NCBI GenBank assembly: GCA_017449135.1 | Contig: JAFSKE010000026.1 | Location: forward strand, 1 to 55,657 | Length of the DNA: 55,657 nucleotides | Origin: Synergistaceae bacterium | GTDB taxonomy: Bacteria > Synergistota > Synergistia > Synergistales > Aminobacteriaceae | Direction of reading: 5' to 3' | Shown: in pieces, positions 1-8,068 of the stretch | How the letters are laid out: each line of letters opens with the position of its first letter | How positions within the stretch are numbered: the stretch's first letter is position 1 | The notes under the pieces: generated by a model | Seen by the model: only the letters and a program-made list of their open reading frames with translations | What the model was told of the DNA's origin: nothing | Database searches by the model: none | Made by a program: the position numbers and the translations under genes

Positions 1-2
1 TA

Positions 3-1265
3 GTACAGGTTTTCGAGGGAACTTCGGGAATTGAAAACGAAGATACAAAAGTTCGTTTCGTCGGAAAAGTTTTAACCCTGCCCGTTTCAAAAGATATGCT
101 TGGACGTGTCTTTAACGGACGCGGTGAACCCATTGACGGTGGAGCCCCGTTAATCGCCGAACAGAATCTCGACATTAACGGAATGCCTATGAATCCATTT
201 TCACGTGATTTCCCTTCGGAATTTATACAGACGGGAATTTCAACGATTGACGGATTAAACCCAATGGTCAGAGGACAGAAACTGCCGATTTTCTCAGCTT
301 CCGGACTTCCTCATAACAGAATGGCTGCACAAATTGCACGTCAGGCAACTGTTATCAGCGGACACGAAGATTTCGCAGTTGTTTTCGCAGCAATGGGAAT
401 TACGTTTGAAGAAGCATCGTTCTTTATGGAAGATTTCAGACGAACGGGAGCTTTACAGAGAACAGTTTTGTACATTAACCTTGCCGACGACCCCGCAATC
501 GAAAGAATTTCAACTCCGAGAATTGCATTAACAGCGGCGGAATATTTAGCTTTTGAATGCAACATGCACGTTGTCGTAATTCTCACGGACTTAACGAACT
601 ACTGCGAGGCTCTCCGTGAAATTTCAGCGGCTCGTAAAGAAGTTCCCGGACGAAGAGGCTATCCCGGATATTTGTACACAGACCTTGCAACGATGTATGA
701 ACGTGCAGGAAGATTGAAAGGCAAGAGTGGATCAATCACACAAATTCCGATTTTGACAATGCCTGAAGATGACAAAACACACCCGATTCCTGATCTTACG
801 GGATATATCACCGAAGGACAGATAATTTTGAGCAGAAGTTTACACAGACAGGGAATTTATCCGCCTGTTGACGTAATGCCTTCGCTTTCAAGATTAAAGG
901 ATAAAGGTATCGGACGAGACAAGACCCGTGAAGATCATGCCGACTTGATGAACCAGTTATTTGCAGCTTATGCAAGAGGCAAAGAAGCTAAAGAACTTGC
1001 GGTAATTCTCGGCGAAGGTGCGTTGTCTGACGAAGATAAAGCGTTTGCGAAGTTCTCGACAGTCTTTGAGGATAAATATATCCGTCAAGGCGAATACGAG
1101 AACAGAACAATCAAAGAAACTCTTGAATTAGGCTGGAATTTATTAACGATGATTCCTGTTAAAGAACTTAAGAGAATCAGAGACGCTTACATTGAGAAAT
1201 ATTTGAACCCTTTGTTGAAGGCAAAAGCTGAAAAGACGGGAGCCCCGCTGGCAGGCGAAAATTAG
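3..1265 (+). CDS. ntpB: V-type ATP synthase subunit B, 5'-truncated by window edge
   Basis: Non-catalytic nucleotide-binding B subunit of the V1 head of a V/A-type rotary ATPase. The first ATG in frame is at 96, but the frame is open to position 3 and those codons read [14 protein letters not shown], which is classic B-subunit sequence, so the gene runs off the left edge. About 420 residues are visible, so only some 40-50 N-terminal residues are missing compared with the usual 460-470. The segment [18 protein letters not shown] sits where catalytic subunits carry a P-loop and lacks the Walker lysine, as expected for B rather than A. It is followed after 16 bases by subunit D, the normal ntpA-B-D order. 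Such enzymes make or use ATP coupled to H+ or Na+ transport; the ion cannot be told from this subunit. Confidence 0.97.
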   Translation, partial: VQVFEGTSGIENEDTKVRFVGKVLTLPVSKDMLGRVFNGRGEPIDGGAPLIAEQNLDINGMPMNPFSRDFPSEFIQTGISTIDGLNPMVRGQKLPIFSASGLPHNRMAAQIARQATVISGHEDFAVVFAAMGITFEEASFFMEDFRRTGALQRTVLYINLADDPAIERISTPRIALTAAEYLAFECNMHVVVILTDLTNYCEALREISAARKEVPGRRGYPGYLYTDLATMYERAGRLKGKSGSITQIPILTMPEDDKTHPIPDLTGYITEGQIILSRSLHRQGIYPPVDVMPSLSRLKDKGIGRDKTREDHADLMNQLFAAYARGKEAKELAVILGEGALSDEDKAFAKFSTVFEDKYIRQGEYENRTIKETLELGWNLLTMIPVKELKRIRDAYIEKYLNPLLKAKAEKTGAPLAGEN

Positions 1266-1281
1266 GGAGGGATTTTGACCT

Positions 1282-1902
1282 ATGGCACGCATAAACGTCA
1301 ACCCCAACCGAATGGAACTGTCAAAGCTGAAACGTCGTCTTGCAGTTGCTAAGAGAGGCCATAAACTCTTGAAGGACAAACAGGACGCTTTGATTAAAGC
1401 ATTTTTGGAGAAGGCAAGAGCAGGAAAGGAATTGCGTGAATCCGTCGAAAAAGAATTGGCGGAATGCTACGGAACTTTTGTACTTTCACGGGCTCAGACT
1501 ACTCCGGAAATTCTCGAACAGGCTTTGATTTTTCCCGGTGCAAAGTCAACTTTAACGGTTAAATGGCACAACGTAATGAGCGTTATGGTTCCCGAATATG
1601 ACGTTAAACAGGAAGGTAATCCCGTTAATTATGGATTTGTGAATGTTCCGTTATTGCTTGATGAAGCTCTTGAACAGTTCAGCAAATTAATTTTAAGACT
1701 TCTACAACTTGCTGCTGAAGAAAAAGCAATTCGTTTAATGGCCGGTGAAATTGAACGAACAAGACGCAGAGTTAATGCTCTTGAATACGTTATGATCCCG
1801 AATTTAGCCGAGACAATACGTTACATCAGCATGAAACTTGACGAACAGGAACGATCGACTTTGAGCCGATTAATGAAAATCAAGGAAATCGTTTCAGCAT
1901 AA
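1282..1902 (+). CDS. ntpD: V-type ATP synthase subunit D
   Basis: Central-stalk subunit D (206 residues, normal length) that couples rotation of the V1 head to the membrane ring. The N-terminus (NPNRMELSKLKRRLAVAKRG) and the C-terminal helix with RRRVNALEYVMIPNL are hallmarks of the family; both ends form the long antiparallel coiled coil and the middle is more variable. The ATG is preceded by a strong AGGGAGG ribosome site. It is the last gene of the operon: a terminator hairpin follows directly. Confidence 0.97.
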   Translation: MARINVNPNRMELSKLKRRLAVAKRGHKLLKDKQDALIKAFLEKARAGKELRESVEKELAECYGTFVLSRAQTTPEILEQALIFPGAKSTLTVKWHNVMSVMVPEYDVKQEGNPVNYGFVNVPLLLDEALEQFSKLILRLLQLAAEEKAIRLMAGEIERTRRRVNALEYVMIPNLAETIRYISMKLDEQERSTLSRLMKIKEIVSA

Positions 1903-1908
1903 AAATTA

Positions 1909-1948
1909 AATAAGCCTCTCTGTCGCTTTGCGGTGGAGGGGTTATTTG
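1909..1948 (+). terminator. Intrinsic terminator after the V-ATPase operon
   Basis: Arms AATAAGCCTCTC (1909-1920) and GAGGGGTTATT (1936-1946) pair with one bulged G and one G-U pair, then run into TTTGT. The same CCTCT/GAGG style of terminator recurs at 5401, 6012, 39379 and 51193, so it looks like a house style of this genome. Confidence 0.7.
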
Positions 1949-1978
1949 TAAATTTATCGAAGGAGGTTTATTGTATTA

Positions 1979-4900
1979 ATGAGTAACAAAAAATTTCACG
2001 GAATAATTACGATTATGTTTTTGTTATTCGCTCTCTCAATCTTGAGTTCAGGTTGTGGGGGGGGGGGTAGGATCCCTTACCGAAAATGACATTAACGGAA
2101 CCGTAACTTACACCGTAACATTTGATTCAAACGGCGGAACAGAAATTGACCCTGTCAAAGTTTCTTCCGGAGGCACCATCGAAAAACCGAATGACCCGCT
2201 CAAAGAAGGTTATGTTTTTGCGGGCTGGTTCAAAGATAATGAAACTTTCAATGACCCGTTCATATTTGGAACTGACGGAGATAAAATTTCTCACGACATT
2301 ACACTTTATGCACAATGGTTTGAACCCGACACATTAATTGCAGAATACGCAGCAGGTGAAATTGTTATCGGCTACGCTGCCGGCGACAATGCAAAACACG
2401 TTACACAAAATTTGACACTTCCGACAAAAATTGAAAGTTCGGATATTACATGGGAAAGTAATTCGGGAGCTGTTTCGACAAACGGAACAGTAACGAGACA
2501 GAACACAGACACCGATGTTATTTTGACGGCTACGGCAAATTACAACGGCAAAAAATCCGCAACTAAAACTTTCAACGTCAAAGTCATCAAAAAACGCACA
2601 CGAGACAACAGCAAGATTGAAGCACTCACGATTGCAAACGCTTCAAGCGGCGATGTTACGATTACGAGGAACGAATCAGGAGACGTAACGGACATTGAAG
2701 GGCAGTATGTGAGCTTTAATATTGAAAATGCCGATGACGCTTTGGACGCTGTAACGGTTTTGAGGGGCGAACTGGGAATTAAAAATCCTGCGGAGGAACT
2801 GAAAACATTTTCTGTATCATCTCATAAATACGGTGCAGAATATCAACTTGACCAAGTTTACAACGGAATTGAAGTGTTAGGACGGGGAATAATGGTCTCC
2901 GCAAATTCAAAAACTAAAGGCGATTTTATTCACTCGAATATTTTATCGTCTGACATCGTTGCAAAAGTCAAGGGAAATATCGCTCAATCCACTGCTGAAA
3001 CAACTGCAAAAGGCACAAGGAACGTTACAGTTGACAGTGAAAGAACCGAAAAAGTTATTTACACTTACGGCAAATACGCTGATGAACCTGTATATGCTTA
3101 CATTGTTAGAGTTTACGGAACTGTTGACGGCGAGGAAATTGACGAAAGCGTTGTAGTGAACGGCGACACCGGAGAAGTTATAGGCACTTCGACAAACATA
3201 CTTGGGGCAACCGGAAGAGGTTACACGGAATTAGACCCAAATACCCCTGTAGAATTTCACGTTGAAGAGGTTTCAACATTATTCGGAGAAAATCAATATT
3301 TTATGTCAAATCCTGACCTTCACCTTCAAATTTACAACGGTATCGTACCTATACGTGCACTCAGTACGTCAACAGACTGGGCGGATTCACATCAGGTTTC
3401 AACGTACGTCAATATGATTGAAGTAATGAAATGGTGGAAAACGCGATTCGGTAGAGATTCACTTGACGGCAACGGCGGAATAGTTAAGGTTGTTACTCAT
3501 GCGGGATCTGACGATAATGCGGAATGGAGCGTTTTTCTGCAACAGATACTTGTATATGACGGCAACAGTTCGGGGTACACAAGTGGATCTGACATTGATG
3601 TTTTATTACATGAATCGACACATGGTGTTATGCAGTATAACGTAGGCTGGTTAAACCCCAAAAATGCTATAACGCGTTCTATTTCGGAAGGATATGCGGA
3701 TATTTTTGCATGTATCAGAAAAGAAGAATGGCAGTTCAACGAAGATCAATTTACAGGCAATGCATCATTCGATTGTATGAGAAATATAGCAAGCCCTGAC
3801 AATGTTAAGTCAATTTACGGTTTTGCTTTATCTACCGGGGAAGTAACAGCAGACGATGCTTATGTTCGAAGCATGAAATACGTTTCACATGCTGCTTACC
3901 TGATGCAGAAAAAAGGCCTGACGTGGGAAGAGCTTGGGGATGTCTGGTATCACTCAATGAATACAGGATTAAGGTATGAAGCACGGGATATATTTAGAAA
4001 CGAAGATTTTGAAGATGCCGTAAAAATGATGTTCCTACGACAATCAAGTTATGCGGGTGTCCGTGACTGCGTAGTAACCGCTGCAAAGAAAATGTCATTA
4101 TCACCAGAGAAGATTACTGCGATTGAAGAGGCGTTTGACGAGGCTTGGTACGGGAAAAAAACACCTGCACCTACACCCTCAACAGGCGAGGTTCCGATTG
4201 ACGCTACGAATTTTCCTGATGATTACTTCCGCTCATATGTCAAACAGAATTTCGACACCGACAGCAGCGATACATTGAGTGCTGCAGAAATCGCAAATGT
4301 TATTTCGCTTCATTTTCATGCTTACAGAGACGGACATGTTATTACATCATTAAAGGGGATTGAATATCTGACTTCTTTACAAGAGCTTGAATGTTTTAAT
4401 AACAACCTAATTAGCCTCGACCTCCGAAGTAACACTGCTCTTGAGAGGATAGTGTGTTATCAGAATCAAAATCTTACTGAATTACACGTTGAAACCTGCG
4501 TATCTTTGAAAGAATTACTTTGTAATGCTAATCGACTGACATCCTTAGATGTTAGTAATTGTAGCTCTCTGGAAATACTTTGGTGCAATGATAATCAACT
4601 GAGAAAATTAGATATAAGTGGCTGTACATCTCTGTTAAATCTGGATTGCAACGCTAATCAATTAATATCTTTAGATGTTAGTAATAACATATCTTTGGGC
4701 AATCTGAATTGCGAGGGAAATCAATTAAGAAAATTAGATGTTAGCAGTTGTACTTCTCTGCGTGATTTGATCTGTAGTAATAATCAACTTACATCCTTAG
4801 ATGTTAGCAATCATACATCTTTGGAATGGCTGGACTGCAAGGGGAATCAACTGAAAGAATTGGATGTTAGAGGCTGTACCGCATTGTACTTTTTGAGCTG

Positions 4901-5387
4901 TTACGATAATCAACTAACGATCTTAGACATGACTGATTGCTGGCCTATTTACTTCGAGTTAGATGAAAATGAGGTAACCATCATAAACGGACCCATTTTT
5001 AACGACAATGCAAACTCAACCGTAAACGACAGCTCCATAATCCTCGCAGCACTCCCGTCCTTCAATGCGTCTCAAACATGCGAAAAATCGTTTAACGTCT
5101 CCTTCGACACCATCGCACCTAAAGGCAGCACATTAATTTTCACTTCCGAATCCAAAGATTTGTCGGGAACATTCTTAAACAATGACGGAGAAGAAATCGT
5201 AATGCCATTAACGGAATCGCTTGACCATGCTAAAGTCTCGGCGAATTTTGAAGCGTTCAAAAACTATTCTCCCGTCATTGTCGCCAAATCTGAAAATGAA
5301 AATTCTGACAGCAACAGCGGTTGTAATACCGGGATTTTCGGAATCGCGATTTTGTTTGCAGGTGTGATTTTCGCAAGGAAACACTGA
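1979..5387 (+). CDS. Large lipoprotein: InlB-type repeat, M4-like metallopeptidase, LRR, Synerg-CTERM tail; frame broken at a G11 tract
   Basis: A strong AAGGAGG site and ATG at 1979 start a lipoprotein signal (hydrophobic core, then LSSGC lipobox) that meets eleven G residues and stops after 36 codons. The body continues in the next frame from a GTG at 2055 (1110 residues); with 10 or 13 G the two frames fuse. Domains, numbered from 2055: Listeria-Bacteroides repeat (about 16-88), atrophied bacterial Ig-like (95-178), FTP/PepSY-like propeptide (190-390), M4 thermolysin-like peptidase (about 430-700) with zinc motif HESTH (519-523) and SEGYAD (E545), EF-hand-like loop DTDSSDTLSAAE, nine 21-residue leucine-rich repeats with a Cys ladder (770-985), and a C-terminal SGCNTG plus hydrophobic segment ending RKH, matching the Synerg-CTERM signal. 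The M4 catalytic His position appears to be Arg605 (YVRS for GGVH). Probably a surface protein; proteolysis is uncertain. Confidence 0.85.
2057..2067 (+). repeat. Homopolymeric G11 tract in the lipoprotein signal region
   Basis: Eleven consecutive G directly after the lipobox Cys codon. Its length decides whether signal and body are in one frame: 11 gives an early stop, 10 or 13 an intact lipoprotein. This is either a contingency (phase-variation) tract or a sequencing length error. Confidence 0.9.
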
Positions 5388-5400
5388 AATTTTGATTAAC

Positions 5401-5440
5401 AAATAGCCTCTGACTTTCACATCAGAGGTTATTTTTGTTT
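5401..5440 (+). terminator. Terminator / 34-base direct repeat, copy 1
   Basis: CCTCTGA and TCAGAGG arms around a short loop, followed by TTATTTTTGTTTT. Bases 5401-5434 are identical to 6012-6045 on the far side of the toxin-antitoxin pair. Confidence 0.8.
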
Positions 5441-5449
5441 TACAAAATA

Positions 5450-5465
5450 TTTACAATAATGTAAA
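5450..5465 (+). promoter_or_regulatory. Candidate RelB operator palindrome
   Basis: TTTACAATAATGTAAA is a perfect 6-base inverted repeat with a 4-base spacer, 29 bases before the antitoxin ATG and overlapping the AT-rich promoter region. Position fits an autoregulatory operator of a relB-yoeB operon; that role is inferred. Confidence 0.5.
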
Positions 5466-5493
5466 ATCCCCGAAAAGGAGAATTGTAAATAAA

Positions 5494-5754
5494 ATGACAA
5501 AATCAAGTACAATAACAATGAGTGTTGACGACAAATTAAGAAAACAGGCTGAAATATTATGTGAGGATATGGGACTGACGTTATCAACAGTTTATACGAT
5601 GTTGTTAAAAGCCATTGTTCACACTCGCACAATCCCGTTTAAGATTCAGGCTGCCGATCCTTTTTATTCTGACAAAAATCAAGAATATTTAATGGAATCC
5701 ATTAGAGAACTTGATGCAGGACACGGACAGGAGCATGAATTAATCGATGCGTAA
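5494..5754 (+). CDS. relB: RelB/DinJ-family antitoxin
   Basis: Antitoxin of a type II toxin-antitoxin pair, 86 residues. The N-terminal half (SSTITMSVDDKLRKQAE, then GLTLSTVYTMLLKAI) is the ribbon-helix-helix DNA-binding domain of the RelB/DinJ family; the C-terminal part should wrap the toxin. It has an AAGGAG ribosome site. Its stop overlaps the toxin start by 8 bases, so the two are translationally coupled. Regulation is probably by binding of the antitoxin, alone or with the toxin, to the palindrome at 5450. The pair lies between two identical terminator repeats. Confidence 0.9.
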   Translation: MTKSSTITMSVDDKLRKQAEILCEDMGLTLSTVYTMLLKAIVHTRTIPFKIQAADPFYSDKNQEYLMESIRELDAGHGQEHELIDA

Positions 5755-6013
5755 AATTTGGTCGCAGCGTTCATGGGAAGAATATGTTTCATGGCAGACA
5801 GAGGACAGAAAAACTTTACGCCGAATAAATGCTTTGATTAAAGACATAGAAATTAACGGTTGTCTTGTTGGAATTGGTAAGCCTGAAGCCTTGAAACACA
5901 AATTATCGGGTTGGTACAGCAGACATATTGATGATTATCACCGACTTGTTTATAGAATGCCCGATGAAAATTCACTGGAAATATCTCAATGCAAAAATCA
6001 TTACGATGATTAA
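5747..6013 (+). CDS. yoeB: YoeB/Txe-family mRNA interferase toxin
   Basis: Ribosome-dependent endoribonuclease toxin, 88 residues. The sequence closely follows the YoeB pattern: KIWSQRSWEEYVSWQ, then RKTLRRINALIKDI, GIGKPEALKHKLSGWYSRHI and HRLVYR, ending QCKNHYDD. The conserved C-terminal His-Tyr pair needed for catalysis in E. coli YoeB is present, here extended by two Asp. It overlaps relB by 8 bases. The stop codon lies at the edge of a 34-base repeat that also serves as terminator. Expected to be inactive while bound by the upstream antitoxin. Confidence 0.93.
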   Translation: MRKIWSQRSWEEYVSWQTEDRKTLRRINALIKDIEINGCLVGIGKPEALKHKLSGWYSRHIDDYHRLVYRMPDENSLEISQCKNHYDD

Positions 6014-6055
6014 ATAGCCTCTGACTTTCACATCAGAGGTTATTTATTATTTTAC
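6012..6055 (+). terminator. Terminator / 34-base direct repeat, copy 2
   Basis: Same hairpin as at 5401 (CCTCTGA / TCAGAGG) followed by TTATTTATTATTTT. Bases 6012-6045 match 5401-5434 exactly, including the loop, where selection for pairing alone would not force identity. Confidence 0.8.
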
Positions 6056-6064
6056 TTTTTTATT

Positions 6065-7615
6065 TTATCTGCCGGACAAAAATTCTCCAGCCTCGAACAT
6101 TTTATTAATTCCGCTTAAATATGCCGACAATGACGCTTCTACAATATCTGTTGAAATTCCTGACCCCGTGTACATTTCGCCCGTTGCAGCACTCGAAATT
6201 TTAACTACCGCTTCACCGATTGAATCCTCGCCTTCAGTTACTGCCCTGACACTGAAATCTTCAAGTCTTGCGTCAATCCCAAGCATTTTGTTAATTGCCT
6301 TGAATGCTGCGTCAAGCGGCCCTGCTCCGTATTCGACATTTTCCATAACTTTATCATCACGTTTAATCTTAACGTATGAAATTTTAGGAATGTCGCTTCC
6401 CGATGTTATGGAATGACTGACAAGCTGGCAAAGAGGAACATTATTTTCGCTCTCTGTCTTTGTTATCTTTGAACGGTGTAAAGTCAATGCTTCTAAATCC
6501 GAACTTGTAATAACTTTTTTAGCATCGGCAAGTTTCTTAAACCTTACAAAAATATCTTCGAGTTCTTCGTCTGGAATTTCGTAGCCCATAGCTTCAAGTC
6601 GTTCCCTTAAAGCGTGCTTTCCTGAATGTTTGCCCAAAACTAAAGCCCTGTGAGGTATTCCGATTTCGTCTGGATTCATGATTTCGTAGGTCTGAGCGTT
6701 TGTGATGATTCCGTGTTGATGTATTCCTGCCTCATGAGCAAAAGCGTTTGCACCTACAATCGGCTTTGTCGGAGCAATGGGAACTCCGGTTATGTTGCTT
6801 AAAAGACGGCTGGATTTATAAATTTCAAGTGTATTAATATTTGTGTCGGCCTGATAAAAATCTTTTCGCGTTCTCAATGCCATAACTATTTCTTCCATGC
6901 TTGCGTTTCCTGCACGTTCTCCAATTCCGTTTACTGTGCATTCAACCTGAGTTGCTCCTGCCTTAACACAAGCTAATGAATTAGCAACTCCCATTCCTAA
7001 ATCATTATGACAATGAACTGAAATATCAACGTTTTCAATTCCAATTACATTTTCACGCAAATATGAAATTAAATCAGCCATTTCCTGAGGAGTCGAATAG
7101 CCGACCGTGTCAGGAACATTAATTGTAGTAGCTCCGGCGGCTATGGCATTAGAAAATGATTTTGCTAAAAATTCCCTGTCTGAACGTGAAGCGTCTTCGG
7201 CTGAAAATTCAATGTCATCGCACTTAGATTTTGCATATGAAACCATATCTGTTATGGTCTGCAAAACCTGTTCGGGGGACATTCGCAATTTGAATTTCAT
7301 GTGAACGTCGCTTGTTGCAATGAAAACATGTATACGAGGCTTTTTTGCGTCTTTAACTGCGTCCCATGCAGTGTCAATGTCGAGTTTGTTACATCTTGCC
7401 AAACTTGCAATAATGCAGTTCGGTGCAGATTGAGCGATTGCCTGAATGCTTTTGAAGTCCATAGGCGAAGCAATCGCAAACCCGGCTTCAATAATATCGA
7501 CACCGAGTTTTTCAAGCTGACGAGCCATAACGATTTTTTCGCTTAAATTCATGCTGCAGCCCGGAGACTGTTCGCCGTCCCTTAAAGTAGTGTCGAAAAT
7601 TTTAACTTTATTCAT
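6065..7615 (-). CDS. leuA: 2-isopropylmalate synthase
   Basis: First committed step of leucine synthesis: condenses acetyl-CoA with 2-oxoisovalerate. 516 residues, the normal length. The N-terminal HMGL-like TIM barrel carries FDTTLRDGEQSPG (metal-binding Asp) near the start and HCHNDLGMGVANS near residue 205, followed by CTVNGIGERAGN. The C-terminal third (about 360-505) is the LeuA allosteric domain that normally gives leucine feedback inhibition. The ATG has an AGGAGG site 9 bases upstream. It follows dut by 15 bases in the pnp-dut-leuA operon. No leucine T-box or leader peptide was seen; the codY gene elsewhere in the window is a plausible regulator. Confidence 0.96.
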   Translation of the reverse strand: MNKVKIFDTTLRDGEQSPGCSMNLSEKIVMARQLEKLGVDIIEAGFAIASPMDFKSIQAIAQSAPNCIIASLARCNKLDIDTAWDAVKDAKKPRIHVFIATSDVHMKFKLRMSPEQVLQTITDMVSYAKSKCDDIEFSAEDASRSDREFLAKSFSNAIAAGATTINVPDTVGYSTPQEMADLISYLRENVIGIENVDISVHCHNDLGMGVANSLACVKAGATQVECTVNGIGERAGNASMEEIVMALRTRKDFYQADTNINTLEIYKSSRLLSNITGVPIAPTKPIVGANAFAHEAGIHQHGIITNAQTYEIMNPDEIGIPHRALVLGKHSGKHALRERLEAMGYEIPDEELEDIFVRFKKLADAKKVITSSDLEALTLHRSKITKTESENNVPLCQLVSHSITSGSDIPKISYVKIKRDDKVMENVEYGAGPLDAAFKAINKMLGIDARLEDFSVRAVTEGEDSIGEAVVKISSAATGEMYTGSGISTDIVEASLSAYLSGINKMFEAGEFLSGR

Positions 7616-7630
7616 GGAATTTTATACCTC

Positions 7631-8068
7631 CTAAATTCCTGTACTTCCAAAACCTCCCGAACCTCTTTGTGAATCATCGAGAGATTTTACTTCTTCAAAT
7701 TTAGCCCTGACAACAGGAACAAAAACCATTTGAGCTATTCTGTCGCCGAAAATTATAGTAAAAGGTTCGTCGCCTTCGTTCTTCAACAAAACCATAATTT
7801 CGCCTCTATAATCCGAATCTATAGTGCCAGGACTGTTGGGAATAGTTATTTTTTTGTTTAGAGCAAGTCCGCTTCGAGGTCTGATTTGAGCTTCGTACCC
7901 CTCCGGAATTTGAAGTTTTATCCCGGTTGGAATTAAAGCCTGTTCGCCGGGTTTAATCATTCCGTACATGGTAGAGCATAAATCAACGCCCGAAGCCCCC
8001 GCCGTAGCATATTCCGGAATAGCTATAGTGTTAGCTTCACGCCAGATTTTAACGTTAATTTCCTGCAC
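7631..8068 (-). CDS. dut: Deoxyuridine 5'-triphosphate nucleotidohydrolase (dUTPase)
   Basis: Homotrimeric dUTPase that hydrolyses dUTP to dUMP and pyrophosphate, keeping uracil out of DNA and feeding dTMP synthesis. 145 residues. The conserved motifs appear in order: GASGVDLCS, RPRSGLAL, GTIDSDYRGEI, GDRIAQMVF and the C-terminal arm RGSGGFGSTG that closes over the substrate. The start is GTG at 8066-8068, abutting the pnp stop with no spacer; the ribosome site GGAGAGGAAGAG lies inside the 3' end of pnp, so translation is probably coupled. Confidence 0.96.
   Translation of the reverse strand: MQEINVKIWREANTIAIPEYATAGASGVDLCSTMYGMIKPGEQALIPTGIKLQIPEGYEAQIRPRSGLALNKKITIPNSPGTIDSDYRGEIMVLLKNEGDEPFTIIFGDRIAQMVFVPVVRAKFEEVKSLDDSQRGSGGFGSTGI

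Noticed and set aside
4500-4930. CRISPR-like array suggested by regular 63-base periodicity
   Set aside because: The period equals 21 codons of the leucine-rich repeats of the surface protein; units vary at wobble positions and are coding.
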